Source of the DNA: DASXAQ01 sp036406615
GTDB lineage: Bacteria > Actinomycetota > UBA4738
Direction: 5' to 3'
Length of the DNA stretch: 64,000 nt
Assembly (NCBI GenBank): GCA_036406615.1
Contig: DASXAQ010000001.1
Location: 1-64,000, forward strand
Part shown: positions 7,333 to 14,809 of the stretch, piece by piece
Layout: each line of letters begins with the position of its first letter
How positions within the stretch are numbered: position 1 is the first letter of the stretch
Notes under the pieces: model-generated
Databases searched by the model: none
Seen by the model: only the letters and a program-made list of their open reading frames with translations
What the model was told of the DNA's origin: nothing
Made by a program: the position numbers and the translations under genes

Positions 7333-7782
7333 CTAGAGAGGAGACGCTCGACGGCGGACGGCGCCGTCCGCCTCCATCTCGAACCAGTAGCTGATGTGCT
7401 CGCCGATGTCGGTGCCCCACCGGTCGGCGAGCCGGTCCACGAGGAACAGGCCCCACCCCGACTCCATCCCCGGATCGGGGCGGATGGAGCCGACCACGAT
7501 GATGTGGCCGGCCGCGCGTTCGCCGTCGCTGACCACGACGCGCAGCTTCGCGCCGGTCCATTCCGCGCGAACGCGAACCTGCTGGCCGTCGCCAAGGCCC
7601 GAATGGCGGATGCTGTTCGACACGAGCTCGCTCAAGAGCAGCTGCGCGTCGAAGACGAGATCGTCCGGCAGGCCCAAGTCCGACAACCGGTCTCGTGCCT
7701 CGCGGACGCTGGCCGGCTCCGCCGCGAGTCCGACGTCGAATCGCCGCATCGTCACGGCGAGCGAGTCCGCGTTGTCGGGCAT
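7333..7782 (-). CDS. HATPase anti-sigma-like protein
   Basis: A 149-residue RsbW-like single-domain HATPase. The N-box is intact: VFDAQLLLSELVSNSIRHSGLG. The G-boxes are VVSDGERAAG and ESGWGLFLVDRLADRWG. So, unlike the proteins at 3494 and 4353, this one should be a competent kinase. The ATG at 7782 was preferred over 7791 because a GTGT-N15-GGGTAT promoter ends 9 nt before it and would exclude the earlier ATG from the transcript. It is thus probably both part of the partner-switching network and under its control (negative feedback). Confidence 0.83.
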   Translation of the reverse strand: MPDNADSLAVTMRRFDVGLAAEPASVREARDRLSDLGLPDDLVFDAQLLLSELVSNSIRHSGLGDGQQVRVRAEWTGAKLRVVVSDGERAAGHIIVVGSIRPDPGMESGWGLFLVDRLADRWGTDIGEHISYWFEMEADGAVRRRASPL

Positions 7783-7791
7783 CCGTCGCAT

Positions 7792-7816
7792 ATACCCACT
7801 CTCGGTCAAGTGACAC
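7792..7816 (-). promoter_or_regulatory. SigB/SigF-type promoter, leaderless
   Basis: GTGT (7816-7813), 15-nt spacer, GGGTAT (7797-7792); the ATG at 7782 follows after 9 nt. Confidence 0.5.
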
Positions 7817-7897
7817 CCTCCGATGCGGCCGACCGCGGACCCCATGCCGCCGCCGTCGTGGCCGGTGCGGGAGCTGGGCGACACATGAGCATGCCAG

Positions 7898-8866
7898 TCA
7901 CTGGGGGTCCTGCCAAGCACGGTCGTCGATGCGAACGTCGACGACCTGTTCCGGCCTGCGCTGCTCCTGGCGCGCATAGTGCTCGTAGGCACGTCGATCC
8001 GCCTCGGCGAGCGGCGGTGGAGAGAGGCCGCGCGGCCAGAGCCGCCGCTTGCGCACGACGTTGACCTCTGCCGCGAGCAGGGTCACCTGGCTCCCCACGA
8101 AGATCCACGCCAGCAGCCCGATCACCGTCGCGAAGGTGCCGTACGTCTCGCTGGCCCCGGCCAACTGGTGTCCCACGTAGTACCCGCCCAGCGCCTGCAG
8201 GATCGTCCACGCCAGCGCACCGATAAGCGCCCCGGGCAGGACGTCGCGGACGCCCAGGTCCTCGACCGTGAGCACGCGAAACGCCAGCACGAACAGGGCC
8301 AGGTTCAGCACGAACGACAGCGGAATGGCGACGAACGCCCAGGCGCCACCCGCCCCGGCACCGACGGTCCCGGCTGCCGCGGACGCAATCGTGATCACGC
8401 CGAGGACCGCCAGCATGATCACCGCTCGAAGCGTTGACTTCAGGAAGTTCGGCCGGCGCACATAGGGAACGTTCCAGACGGTGTTCATGGCGGTCTGCAT
8501 CACCTTGACGACGCCGAGGCCCGCCCACAGCGATAGCGCGATCCCAACCGCCAGCGCCAGCCCGCTGCCGGACACCGTGTGGACGTTCTGGGAGATCTGC
8601 GTGCCCACCACCGGGAACGATCCGAGAGCCGAGCTCAGCAGTCGTTCCTGGAGCGCGGCATTTCCGCGCAGGACCAGACCCAGCACGGTGACGAACACCA
8701 TCAGCAGCGGGAACAGGGAAAGGAACCCGTAGTAGGCGACCAGGGCCGCCAGGTTGCCGGCCTGATCGTCGCCGAACTTCTTGACGACCGCGTAGGGGAA
8801 CGCGAGCCAGGCGCGCTTTCGGTGAAACGCGTCCACGCGCCGCACGGCCGCCGTGAGCGCATTCAC
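7898..8866 (-). CDS. YihY/BrkB-family inner membrane protein
   Basis: A 322-residue polytopic membrane protein. The signature AALVAYYGFLSLFPLLMVFVTVLG near residue 35 and the later GALIGALAWTILQALGGYYVGHQLAGASETYGTFATVIGLLAWIF are diagnostic of the YihY/virulence factor BrkB family; about six membrane helices are visible. The C-terminal tail is charged and cytoplasmic. GTG at 8866 overlaps the stop of the upstream small gene (GTGA), so the two form an operon. Despite the old RNase BN name the family is not a nuclease; its function is poorly known, possibly envelope-related. Confidence 0.9.
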   Translation of the reverse strand: MNALTAAVRRVDAFHRKRAWLAFPYAVVKKFGDDQAGNLAALVAYYGFLSLFPLLMVFVTVLGLVLRGNAALQERLLSSALGSFPVVGTQISQNVHTVSGSGLALAVGIALSLWAGLGVVKVMQTAMNTVWNVPYVRRPNFLKSTLRAVIMLAVLGVITIASAAAGTVGAGAGGAWAFVAIPLSFVLNLALFVLAFRVLTVEDLGVRDVLPGALIGALAWTILQALGGYYVGHQLAGASETYGTFATVIGLLAWIFVGSQVTLLAAEVNVVRKRRLWPRGLSPPPLAEADRRAYEHYARQEQRRPEQVVDVRIDDRAWQDPQ

Positions 8867-9141
8867 GGTGACGGCTCCGCCTCCGGTGGAACCGCATCTG
8901 CGGGCGTCTCGACGTGGACGCCCGCTGCGGTGGCCTCGCCGGGTGCGGGCAGCTGCTGGTCGGGACGCCAGATCGCCACGAGCTTGCCCGTGAACGAGTC
9001 CACCCCGTCCAGCTCGTACTGGCCCCCCTCGCCGTGCAGGGTGACCTGCTCGGCCGGCCATGGGAGCTCCTGACCGTCCCGCGGGCCATCTCGCAGCACG
9101 GCAAGCGGCTGGGCGTGGCGGATCCCTTCGCTCGAATCCAT
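8863..9141 (-). CDS. Small hypothetical protein, operon leader of YihY
   Basis: A 92-residue protein. The N-terminal part (HAQPLAVLRDGPRDGQELPWP then VTLHGEGGQYELDGVDSFTGKLVAIWRPDQ) predicts a compact beta-rich fold; the tail is a low-complexity Pro/Ala/Glu stretch. I do not recognise a named family. ATG at 9141; a GGGTAA box ends 10 nt upstream, so the transcript is probably leaderless. It is translationally coupled to the YihY gene and probably stress induced. Confidence 0.65.
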   Translation of the reverse strand: MDSSEGIRHAQPLAVLRDGPRDGQELPWPAEQVTLHGEGGQYELDGVDSFTGKLVAIWRPDQQLPAPGEATAAGVHVETPADAVPPEAEPSP

Positions 9142-9151
9142 GCCCAGTCGT

Positions 9152-9177
9152 TTACCCCGTAACGCCCCGGCCGAAGC
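9152..9177 (-). promoter_or_regulatory. SigB/SigF-type promoter, weak -35
   Basis: GCTT (9177-9174), 16-nt spacer, GGGTAA (9157-9152), 10 nt before the ATG at 9141. The -35 deviates from GTTT; the -10 is perfect. Paired with the plus-strand site at 9188. Confidence 0.4.
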
Positions 9178-9187
9178 GGGGCCACAC

Positions 9188-9213
9188 GTTTTGGGAGATT
9201 GGGAACCGGGAAC
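9188..9213 (+). promoter_or_regulatory. SigB/SigF-type promoter
   Basis: GTTT, 16-nt spacer, GGGAAC, 44 nt before the topoisomerase IB start at 9258. Confidence 0.6.
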
Positions 9214-9257
9214 CGATCGTTCGGCATGGATCCCTGCAGCGGCGAGACGAGGCACGC

Positions 9258-10322
9258 ATGATGATCGACCGCGAGGTGACCCGCGTCGCGGGCCTGCGCT
9301 ATGTGACCGATCAGTCGCCCGGGATCCGCCGGCGACGTGCGGGCTCCGGGTTCGTGTACCTGAACGGCGGGAGCCGTGCGATCCGGGACACGGAGACGCT
9401 CGCGCGGATCCGATCGCTGGCCGTGCCGCCGGCATGGTCCGATGTGTGGATCTGCCCGCATCCCAACGGGCACCTGCAGGCGACGGGACGCGACGCGCGA
9501 GGCCGCAAGCAGTACCGGTATCACCCGCGCTGGCGACAGGTGCGCGACGAGGCGAAGTTCGACCAGCTGCTCGAGTTCGGCACCGCGCTGCCCGCCATCC
9601 GTCGCCGGATCCGGCGCGACCTCCGGCGCGAGGGCCTTCCGCGCGAGAAGGTGCTGGCCACGGTCGTGTCGCTGCTGGACACGACCCTCATCCGCATCGG
9701 GAACGACGAGTACGCCCGCGACAACGGATCCTTCGGCCTGACCACGATGCGAGGTCGCCACGTCGACATCGCCGGGTCGACGGTGCGCTTCGAGTTCACC
9801 GGCAAGTCCGGCGTGCGGCACGAGGTCGACGTACGCGACCCACGCGTCGCCTCGGTGATCCGCCGGTGCAGGGACCTGCCGGGCTACGAGCTGTTCCGCT
9901 ACCAGGAGGATGGCGAGGCCCGCTCGGTGGATGCGGCCGACGTCAACGCGTACCTGCGCGAGATCACCGGCCTGGAGCTCACCTCGAAGGACTTCCGCAC
10001 GTGGCACGGGACGGTGCTCGCCGTCGCCGCGCTACGCGAATCGGGCATCGCCCCGTCCGCGACGGCCCGCAAGCGCAGGACGGTGAGCGCGATCCAGAGC
10101 GTCGCCGAGCGGCTGGGCAACACGCCGGCGGTGTGTCGCGCGTGCTACGTGCACCCGGAGGTCGTGCAGGCGTACCTGGACCGGGATGCCGGCTGGGACA
10201 CGATCAGCCGGCCGCGTCGCAAGGCACCCGGGCTGTCCCAGGACGAGACGGCGCTGCTGGCCTTCCTTCGTCGGTCGCGGCGCGGCCAGCGCCCCGGTCA
10301 CCTCAGCCGAGCTTCGGCATGA
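9258..10322 (+). CDS. DNA topoisomerase IB
   Basis: A 354-residue poxvirus/Deinococcus-type topoisomerase IB, the normal size for the bacterial enzyme. The N-terminal beta domain has LRYVTDQSPGIRRRRAG and IPPAWSDVWI-like text. The catalytic core carries RIGNDEYARDNGSFGLTTM with the active arginine, KRRTVSAIQSVAERLGNTPAVC, and YVHPEVVQAY with the likely nucleophilic tyrosine in the CYVHP element. It relaxes supercoils by forming a 3'-phosphotyrosine. Start at 9258 follows a GAGG; the open frame upstream is not conserved. Its 3' end overlaps the convergent F420 gene by 20 bp. A stress-type promoter precedes it. Confidence 0.93.
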   Translation: MMIDREVTRVAGLRYVTDQSPGIRRRRAGSGFVYLNGGSRAIRDTETLARIRSLAVPPAWSDVWICPHPNGHLQATGRDARGRKQYRYHPRWRQVRDEAKFDQLLEFGTALPAIRRRIRRDLRREGLPREKVLATVVSLLDTTLIRIGNDEYARDNGSFGLTTMRGRHVDIAGSTVRFEFTGKSGVRHEVDVRDPRVASVIRRCRDLPGYELFRYQEDGEARSVDAADVNAYLREITGLELTSKDFRTWHGTVLAVAALRESGIAPSATARKRRTVSAIQSVAERLGNTPAVCRACYVHPEVVQAYLDRDAGWDTISRPRRKAPGLSQDETALLAFLRRSRRGQRPGHLSRASA

Positions 10323-11256
10323 CCTCCGAGCGGTAGAAGTCGAAGAAGCCCAGCTGATCCGAGCCGACCTGATGGACGTACACGTGGTCGAATCCCGCGT
10401 CCTCGAACTCGCGGATCGCCGCCAGGTGACGCTCGGGGTCGGGGCCGCACAGGACCGCGTCCGCAATGGCGGCATCGGACAGGATGGACGACGCCTGTTC
10501 GAAGTGGCGAGGCAAGGGAAGCTCGGTGTCCAGGTCGCCGGGCAGCGCAGAGTTCGGCCAGCGGTCCAGCACGATCTTGCGCGCGTCCTCTTCCGTGTCG
10601 GCCCAGCACACGTGCAGCTGGCCGTACCGGGGCTTGCCTCCGCCGCCCGCAGCGTCGAACGCGTCGACGACCGACGCGTCGGGCGACGCGGAGACGAGGG
10701 CATCGCCGATCCGACCGGCCAGCGCGGCGGCGTGCAGACCCTTGGCGGCGACCGCGATCTTCGGAGCGCACTCGGGCAGCGAGTACAGCCGCGCCTCCTC
10801 CAGCGTGAAGTGGCGGCCGCGGTGCGTCGTCGGCTGGCCGGACCACAGGCGCCGGATCACCTCCACGGCCTCCTCGAGCATCTCCAGGCGGACGTCGGCG
10901 GCCGGCCACCCGCTGCCCATGATGTGCTCGTTCAGGTTCTCGCCCGAGCCGACGCCCAGGAAGAACCGGTGCGGCAGTAAGGATGCCGCGGTGGCGGCCG
11001 CCTGCGCGACGATGGCGGGGTGCACGCGCATCGTTGGGCACGTGACGCCCGTGCCGACGCGGATGCGCTCGGTTCGCTCGGCGATGGCGCCGAGGACACC
11101 CCACACGAACGGGCTCTGGCCCTGGCGGTCGATCCAGGGGTGGAAGTGGTCGGAGATGAGCGCGAACGCGAACCCCGCGCGCTCCGCGCCGGCGGCGTAC
11201 CGGACCAGGTCGCGAGCGCCGTGCTCCTCGCTGCTGAGGGCATACCCGAGCTCCAT
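10303..11256 (-). CDS. LLM-class F420-dependent oxidoreductase (TIGR03557/G6PDH-like family)
   Basis: A 317-residue bacterial-luciferase-fold (TIM barrel) protein. MELGYALSSEEHGARDLVRYA, AFALISDHFHPWIDRQGQSPFVW, VTCPTMRVHPAIVAQAAAT and FFLGVGSGENLNEHIMGSGWP are the motifs of the F420-dependent G6PDH-like family; it should bind coenzyme F420 and transfer hydride to or from an unknown substrate. That implies the organism makes F420. A GTTT-N16-GGGTAA site ends 12 nt before the ATG, so it is probably in the stress regulon, in line with redox defence. Confidence 0.9.
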   Translation of the reverse strand: MELGYALSSEEHGARDLVRYAAGAERAGFAFALISDHFHPWIDRQGQSPFVWGVLGAIAERTERIRVGTGVTCPTMRVHPAIVAQAAATAASLLPHRFFLGVGSGENLNEHIMGSGWPAADVRLEMLEEAVEVIRRLWSGQPTTHRGRHFTLEEARLYSLPECAPKIAVAAKGLHAAALAGRIGDALVSASPDASVVDAFDAAGGGGKPRYGQLHVCWADTEEDARKIVLDRWPNSALPGDLDTELPLPRHFEQASSILSDAAIADAVLCGPDPERHLAAIREFEDAGFDHVYVHQVGSDQLGFFDFYRSEVMPKLG

Positions 11257-11268
11257 CGGCGACTGCCG

Positions 11269-11294
11269 TTACCCTGCGCGAGCCGCGGGCAAAC
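11269..11294 (-). promoter_or_regulatory. SigB/SigF-type promoter
   Basis: GTTT (11294-11291), 16-nt spacer, GGGTAA (11274-11269), directed at the F420-dependent oxidoreductase gene. Divergent partner at 11298. Confidence 0.65.
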
Positions 11295-11297
11295 CCG

Positions 11298-11322
11298 GTT
11301 GAACGGGGCTTCGCCCGGGTAG
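11298..11322 (+). promoter_or_regulatory. SigB/SigF-type promoter, leaderless
   Basis: GTTG, 15-nt spacer, GGGTAG, ending 9 nt before the ATG at 11332. Confidence 0.45.
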
Positions 11323-11331
11323 GACTTCCCC

Positions 11332-11508
11332 ATGATCGGTTTGGTGGCGTGGACGCTGCTGCTGATCGCCGCCGTGGTCGGGTGGGGCAAGGCCATCGCA
11401 TGGTGCGTCCGCGAGGACCGGGCACAGCGAATGCTTGAGGACCTGGATCGGGAGCTTCGAGAGCTGACGACGCACGGCTCCGACAGCGGCCACCCGCTTC
11501 GCAGCTAG
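11332..11508 (+). CDS. Small single-pass membrane protein
   Basis: A 58-residue protein: one membrane helix from about residue 2 to 20 (IGLVAWTLLLIAAVVGWGKA) followed by a charged coiled-coil-like segment (REDRAQRMLEDLDRELRELTT). No family recognised. The start has a perfectly placed stress-type promoter 9 nt upstream and the codon use matches neighbours, so I believe it is real despite its size. It sits divergent from the F420 oxidoreductase and convergent with the metallophosphoesterase operon. Confidence 0.65.
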   Translation: MIGLVAWTLLLIAAVVGWGKAIAWCVREDRAQRMLEDLDRELRELTTHGSDSGHPLRS

Positions 11509-11535
11509 TCCCCCGGGTCTCGCGGGCTCGCCCCC

Positions 11536-12291
11536 TCAGGCGCGGACCGACTCCACGGAAGCGGCCCGGTTCCCCCGACCGGCCGGCACCGCGTAGACCT
11601 TGTACGGCGCGTTGATGACCGGCCACGCGACGTTTCGAACCGGCACCCCGCCGGGCGTCATGCCCTCCTCTGACCCCATGTGCGCATGGCCGTGGATCGC
11701 AAGCTCGGCGCCCGACGCATCGATCGCCTCGCCGAGGTAGTAGCTCCCGAGGAACGCGAAGATCTCCGGCGGCTCGCCGTGCAACGTGTCCGGCACGGGG
11801 GCGTAGTGACAGAGCGCTATGCGCACGTCCGATCGCAGCTCCGCCAGCGCCGTCCCCAGGCGTTCGGCTTCGCGCTGGCTGTGCTCGACGAAGGCCTTCA
11901 TCTCCGGCTCGCCGAACGCGGTCGCGCCGGCGCCCGGAAATCCGCCGCAGAACCCCTTGGCCCCTGCGACGCCGACCTCGAATCCCCGGATCGTTGCCGT
12001 GAAGGTCTCGCCGTCCAGCACGACCACGCCGGCGCGCTCCATCGTCGCGCGCACCTCGTTCTGGCGGTCCGACTGGTAGTCGTGGTTGCCGAGGACCGCG
12101 ACCACCGGCACGGGGCATCCGGCCAGCTCGCGGGCAAGCGCCTCTGCCTCGTTCGGATCTCCCCACTTGGTCAGGTCTCCGGCGAGGACGAACAGGTCGG
12201 CGAACTCCGCGATGCCGTCGAGCTTCGGACGAAGGGTCCCGGCCAGATCGTCCGCGAAGTGCACGTCGGCAGCGGCGGCGACCCGGATCAC
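11536..12291 (-). CDS. Calcineurin-like metallophosphoesterase
   Basis: A 251-residue single-domain phosphoesterase with the full metal-binding set: AAADVHFADD (D-x-H), FVLAGDLTKWG (GDL), VVAVLGNHDYQSD (GNHD), LCHYAPV (H) and AIHGHAHMGSEEG (GHxH). Cytoplasmic, no signal peptide. The natural substrate is unknown. GTG start overlaps the BON gene stop (GTGA). Third or fourth gene of an operon with a membrane protein, a nucleotidyltransferase-fold protein and a BON protein. Confidence 0.88.
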   Translation of the reverse strand: MIRVAAAADVHFADDLAGTLRPKLDGIAEFADLFVLAGDLTKWGDPNEAEALARELAGCPVPVVAVLGNHDYQSDRQNEVRATMERAGVVVLDGETFTATIRGFEVGVAGAKGFCGGFPGAGATAFGEPEMKAFVEHSQREAERLGTALAELRSDVRIALCHYAPVPDTLHGEPPEIFAFLGSYYLGEAIDASGAELAIHGHAHMGSEEGMTPGGVPVRNVAWPVINAPYKVYAVPAGRGNRAASVESVRA

Positions 12292-12551
12292 GACAGGTCC
12301 TCGGTCTCCGGCTCGCGATCCAGCTCCGGCACCGTGGTGTCGTTGCGGACCTCGGCATCGGGCAGGACCTCCAGCACGACCGACTCCGTCGCCTCGCGGC
12401 GGTCGGCGCTGCCCACGGGCCCGCTCAGCCGGACGCGGCGCCCGCTCACCTCGACCTGCACGTGCATCTCCGCGACCCGGGCGTCCGTCGCCAGGGCATG
12501 CCGAATCCGCTCGGCCACCACGGCGTCGGCGTCCGCGGGAGCATCGCTCAT
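12288..12551 (-). CDS. BON-domain protein
   Basis: An 87-residue protein: AERIRHALATDARVAEMHVQVEVSGRRVRLSGPV then REATESVVLEVLPDAEVRND is one BON domain (alpha-beta-beta-alpha-beta), a fold thought to bind phospholipids or surfaces. No signal peptide, so it is probably cytoplasmic, as in other small actinobacterial BON proteins. ATG at 12551 overlaps the upstream stop (ATGA); the following gene overlaps in the same way. Confidence 0.85.
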   Translation of the reverse strand: MSDAPADADAVVAERIRHALATDARVAEMHVQVEVSGRRVRLSGPVGSADRREATESVVLEVLPDAEVRNDTTVPELDREPETEDLS

Positions 12552-13198
12552 GTGTCGCACACCTCGTCGAACAGCTGCCGCACGACGCGCGACGGCACGA
12601 CGATGTCGATCGCTTGCGCGAACAGCAACAGGCTGAGGATCCGGCGGCCGGCCACGTGCGATCGCTGGATCAGGTAGTCCCAGTCCATGCGCGAAGACGA
12701 CAGCACGCTCAGCGCGTCGTGCCAGTAGCGCGACGTGTGTTCGTCGTAGGCCAGCGCCTTCATGATCACCAGGTCCTCCGGCGAGGGAAGGCGGATGTGC
12801 CGGCCTTCGAACGCGTGCACGGCGGAGTGCGCGAGCATCGGCCCGTCCAGGAAGATCCCGCCGGCCGACTGGAAGATCAGGTCGACGAGCACGCCGTCCT
12901 TCATGGCCTTGAAGATCCAGTCCGGGTCCTCCAGTCGCGTCGCGAACCCGTGATCGTTGAACGCCTGAAGAGCCGGCTCGGCGTCCTCGGGCCGCACGAG
13001 GAGGTCGAGGTCGACGCCGTCGCGGTTCCAGCGGGGGCGGCCGAGCACCGCCGACGCGACGCTGCCGATGAACAGGTGATCGACGCCGCTGGAGTCAAGA
13101 GCCCGGATGGCGTCGTCCATCACCGCCACCAGGGTCTGCTTCGACACCGACTGGCGTTCGAACGACACCAACCCGGGGATGCCTCGCAACGGATTCAT
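12548..13198 (-). CDS. Nucleotidyltransferase-fold protein
   Basis: A 216-residue protein with the minimal nucleotidyltransferase signature: HLFIGSVASAVLGRPRWNRDGVDLDLLV, that is hG[GS]xA...R...DxDLLh, followed by LVDLIFQSAGG, which can supply the third carboxylate. It resembles the AbiEii/DUF6036-type group found both in toxin systems and in housekeeping roles. No partner antitoxin is adjacent; the operon partners are BON and metallophosphoesterase proteins. RBS is weak, and the 50-bp gap to the membrane protein upstream suggests co-transcription from its promoter. Confidence 0.75.
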   Translation of the reverse strand: MNPLRGIPGLVSFERQSVSKQTLVAVMDDAIRALDSSGVDHLFIGSVASAVLGRPRWNRDGVDLDLLVRPEDAEPALQAFNDHGFATRLEDPDWIFKAMKDGVLVDLIFQSAGGIFLDGPMLAHSAVHAFEGRHIRLPSPEDLVIMKALAYDEHTSRYWHDALSVLSSSRMDWDYLIQRSHVAGRRILSLLLFAQAIDIVVPSRVVRQLFDEVCDT

Positions 13199-13248
13199 GG
13201 TCGAAGTCTCGTCAGGACCCGCCGACCCGCGTGCATGGCGCGCGGCGG

Positions 13249-13845
13249 CTAGGGGCCGCTGCGGACCACGGTGTCGCGGTCGACCGTGTCGCGGTCCACG
13301 GTGTCGGTGTCCTCGCGGACGTCGGCAACCCGGCGGTCGTCGACGATCGTCGCGGCCACGGCCATCCGGCGCCTCGGAAGCACGCCGCCGATCAGTCCGC
13401 CGATGCCGGCCGCCCCGAGGGCGATCACGATGCTCCAGAACGTGGCCCACAGGCCGCTGCCGACCCGCAGGCTCACCAACCCGGTCAGGTTCAGGATGCG
13501 AAAGGCCGCGGGCAGGCCGATCACGGTGACCGCGATCACCAGGATGCCCCACATGGTCATTCCGTGGACCAACCCGGTCCCGAGCCCGCGGATGCCGCTC
13601 AGCCACCCGGTGAGCAACCCGCCGACGAACAACGAGAAGATCGCCGAGCCGCCGACGAACCACGCGAGGTTGTCGCGCACGCTGCTGGTCCCCGAGGCGA
13701 AGCCCAGCGCAAGCCACAGCACGGACAACAGCACGAACAGTGCCAGGCCGATCACGCCCCCGGCGAATACCGCCCTCCACGAAACGAGCGGGGGCGGGGC
13801 GTACTCGGCCGGCGCCACGTAGGCGGCGCGGGTGGTCACGCTCAT
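13249..13845 (-). CDS. Four-helix membrane protein with DTVDRD repeat tail
   Basis: A 198-residue integral membrane protein. Helices at about 24-47, 60-85, 90-118 and 125-155, with glycine-rich segments (GGSAIFSLFVGGLLTGWLSG; MTMWGILVIAVTVIGLPAAF). The C-terminal 45 residues are cytoplasmic and end in the repeat DTVDRDTVDRDTVV, also visible as a 15-bp tandem repeat in the DNA. ATG at 13845 has GGAGGTGAT. A perfect GTTT-N16-GGGTAA promoter lies 59 nt upstream. Likely first gene of the operon reaching to 11536. Function unknown; envelope stress is a guess. Confidence 0.78.
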   Translation of the reverse strand: MSVTTRAAYVAPAEYAPPPLVSWRAVFAGGVIGLALFVLLSVLWLALGFASGTSSVRDNLAWFVGGSAIFSLFVGGLLTGWLSGIRGLGTGLVHGMTMWGILVIAVTVIGLPAAFRILNLTGLVSLRVGSGLWATFWSIVIALGAAGIGGLIGGVLPRRRMAVAATIVDDRRVADVREDTDTVDRDTVDRDTVVRSGP

Positions 13846-13904
13846 GAGATCACCTCCAACCCTTGGGCCGTTTCGGACAGAACGACGGCCGTTCACCGAT
13901 TCGG

Positions 13905-13930
13905 TTACCCGGCCCTCAGGGCGGGCAAAC
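13905..13930 (-). promoter_or_regulatory. SigB/SigF-type promoter
   Basis: GTTT (13930-13927), 16-nt spacer, GGGTAA (13910-13905), upstream of the membrane protein operon. Confidence 0.68.
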
Positions 13931-14093
13931 GGCGCGAAACCGATCGCCATTCGACGTGCCGCGCCCACGCGCGAGCGGCGTGCACATCCGACCGCCCGCG
14001 TGCGTGCATGGATACGCCGCAGGACGGGTAGTGAGGGTTGCAGCACACACGAAGTGGCAGGAGCGGAACGGCTCACGATCGGGGAGGTGGCTC

Positions 14094-14549
14094 ATGGACC
14101 TGATGGACAAGCTCGGAGACCAGCGGTCGCAGATGAAGGCCGCGCGCACGACCAAGAAGCTCGAGGGGGCGGAGGAGCGCAAGAGCGAGCTCGAAAGCGA
14201 GAACCGCATCCTGAGGGACGAGCTGGACCGGACGGACCGGCTCCAGTCGAGGTTGGACGAGCTCGTCGAGCGCTCGCGCGCGAAGAAGCCCCGCCGGATC
14301 CGCTGGATGGTCGCCGGAAGCCTGGTCACGTGGGCGTTCGGGACGGAGACGGGCCGGCGCCAGATCAGCCGGCTCGCCGACAAGGTGATGGAGCGCGAGC
14401 CGGCCCGCGACCTGCGCTCGCGCGCCGAACAGGCGGCGGGCCGCATCGCCGACCGCGCGCAGGAGGTCACGGACGCCGCCCAGACGAAGGTGCAGGACGT
14501 CACCGACAAGGTGCAGGACGCCACGGGCAACGCCAAGCCGAAGAGCTAG
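14094..14549 (+). CDS. Coiled-coil protein with central hydrophobic segment (YtxH-like)
   Basis: A 151-residue protein. Residues 10-70 form a charged coiled coil (KLEGAEERKSELESENRILRDEL), then a short hydrophobic stretch WMVAGSLVTWAFGTETGRR, then a long amphipathic C-terminal helix with VTDAAQTKVQDVTDKVQDATG, an 11-mer-like repeat as in YtxH and LEA-type stress proteins. RBS GGGGAGG before ATG 14094. The stop overlaps that of the convergent gene by 2 bases. Probably membrane-associated; role unknown. Confidence 0.72.
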   Translation: MDLMDKLGDQRSQMKAARTTKKLEGAEERKSELESENRILRDELDRTDRLQSRLDELVERSRAKKPRRIRWMVAGSLVTWAFGTETGRRQISRLADKVMEREPARDLRSRAEQAAGRIADRAQEVTDAAQTKVQDVTDKVQDATGNAKPKS

Positions 14550-14809
14550 CGAGCGCCGTGGCGCGAACGCCGCCGAGCGTTCGGCCGCGCCCGCCGAGCC
14601 GCACCGGCACGGCGGGCGCGGCCGGCGAGCAGGAGCAGCCCCGCGACGGCGGCACCGGCGGCGACGCCGCGCGCGATCAACCCGCCTCGGGCCCGAGCCT
14701 CGTCCAGCTCTCGTTTGAGCCGAAGCAGATCCAGCTTCACACGTCGGCGCGCGCTCTCCAGACTTCGCGGCGGCGGCGGTGGCGGCACGGCAGGGGACGG
14801 CGCGTCCAT
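14546..14809 (-). CDS. Small membrane-anchored basic protein downstream of Holin-X
   Basis: An 87-residue protein: a proline-rich start (PPPPPP), a charged helix (RRVKLDLLRLKRELDEARARG), one membrane helix (about 47-63, VAAGAAVAGLLLLAG), and an Arg/Ala tail. ATG shares a base with the TGA of the upstream Holin-X gene (TGATG), so translation is coupled. In actinobacteria Holin-X genes are often followed by a small DUF3618-like protein of this layout, which is my best guess. Confidence 0.65.
   Translation of the reverse strand: MDAPSPAVPPPPPPRSLESARRRVKLDLLRLKRELDEARARGGLIARGVAAGAAVAGLLLLAGRARRAGAARRARPNARRRSRHGAR

Noticed and set aside
12548..13198. Type IV toxin-antitoxin (AbiE) system
   Set aside because: The nucleotidyltransferase has no AbiEi-like winged-helix partner beside it; neighbours are BON and metallophosphoesterase proteins.
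14006..14031. GGGTAG upstream of the coiled-coil gene at 14094 as another stress promoter
   Set aside because: The 4 bases at N15-N17 upstream (CATG, GCAT, TGCA) do not resemble GTTT, so I did not count it.
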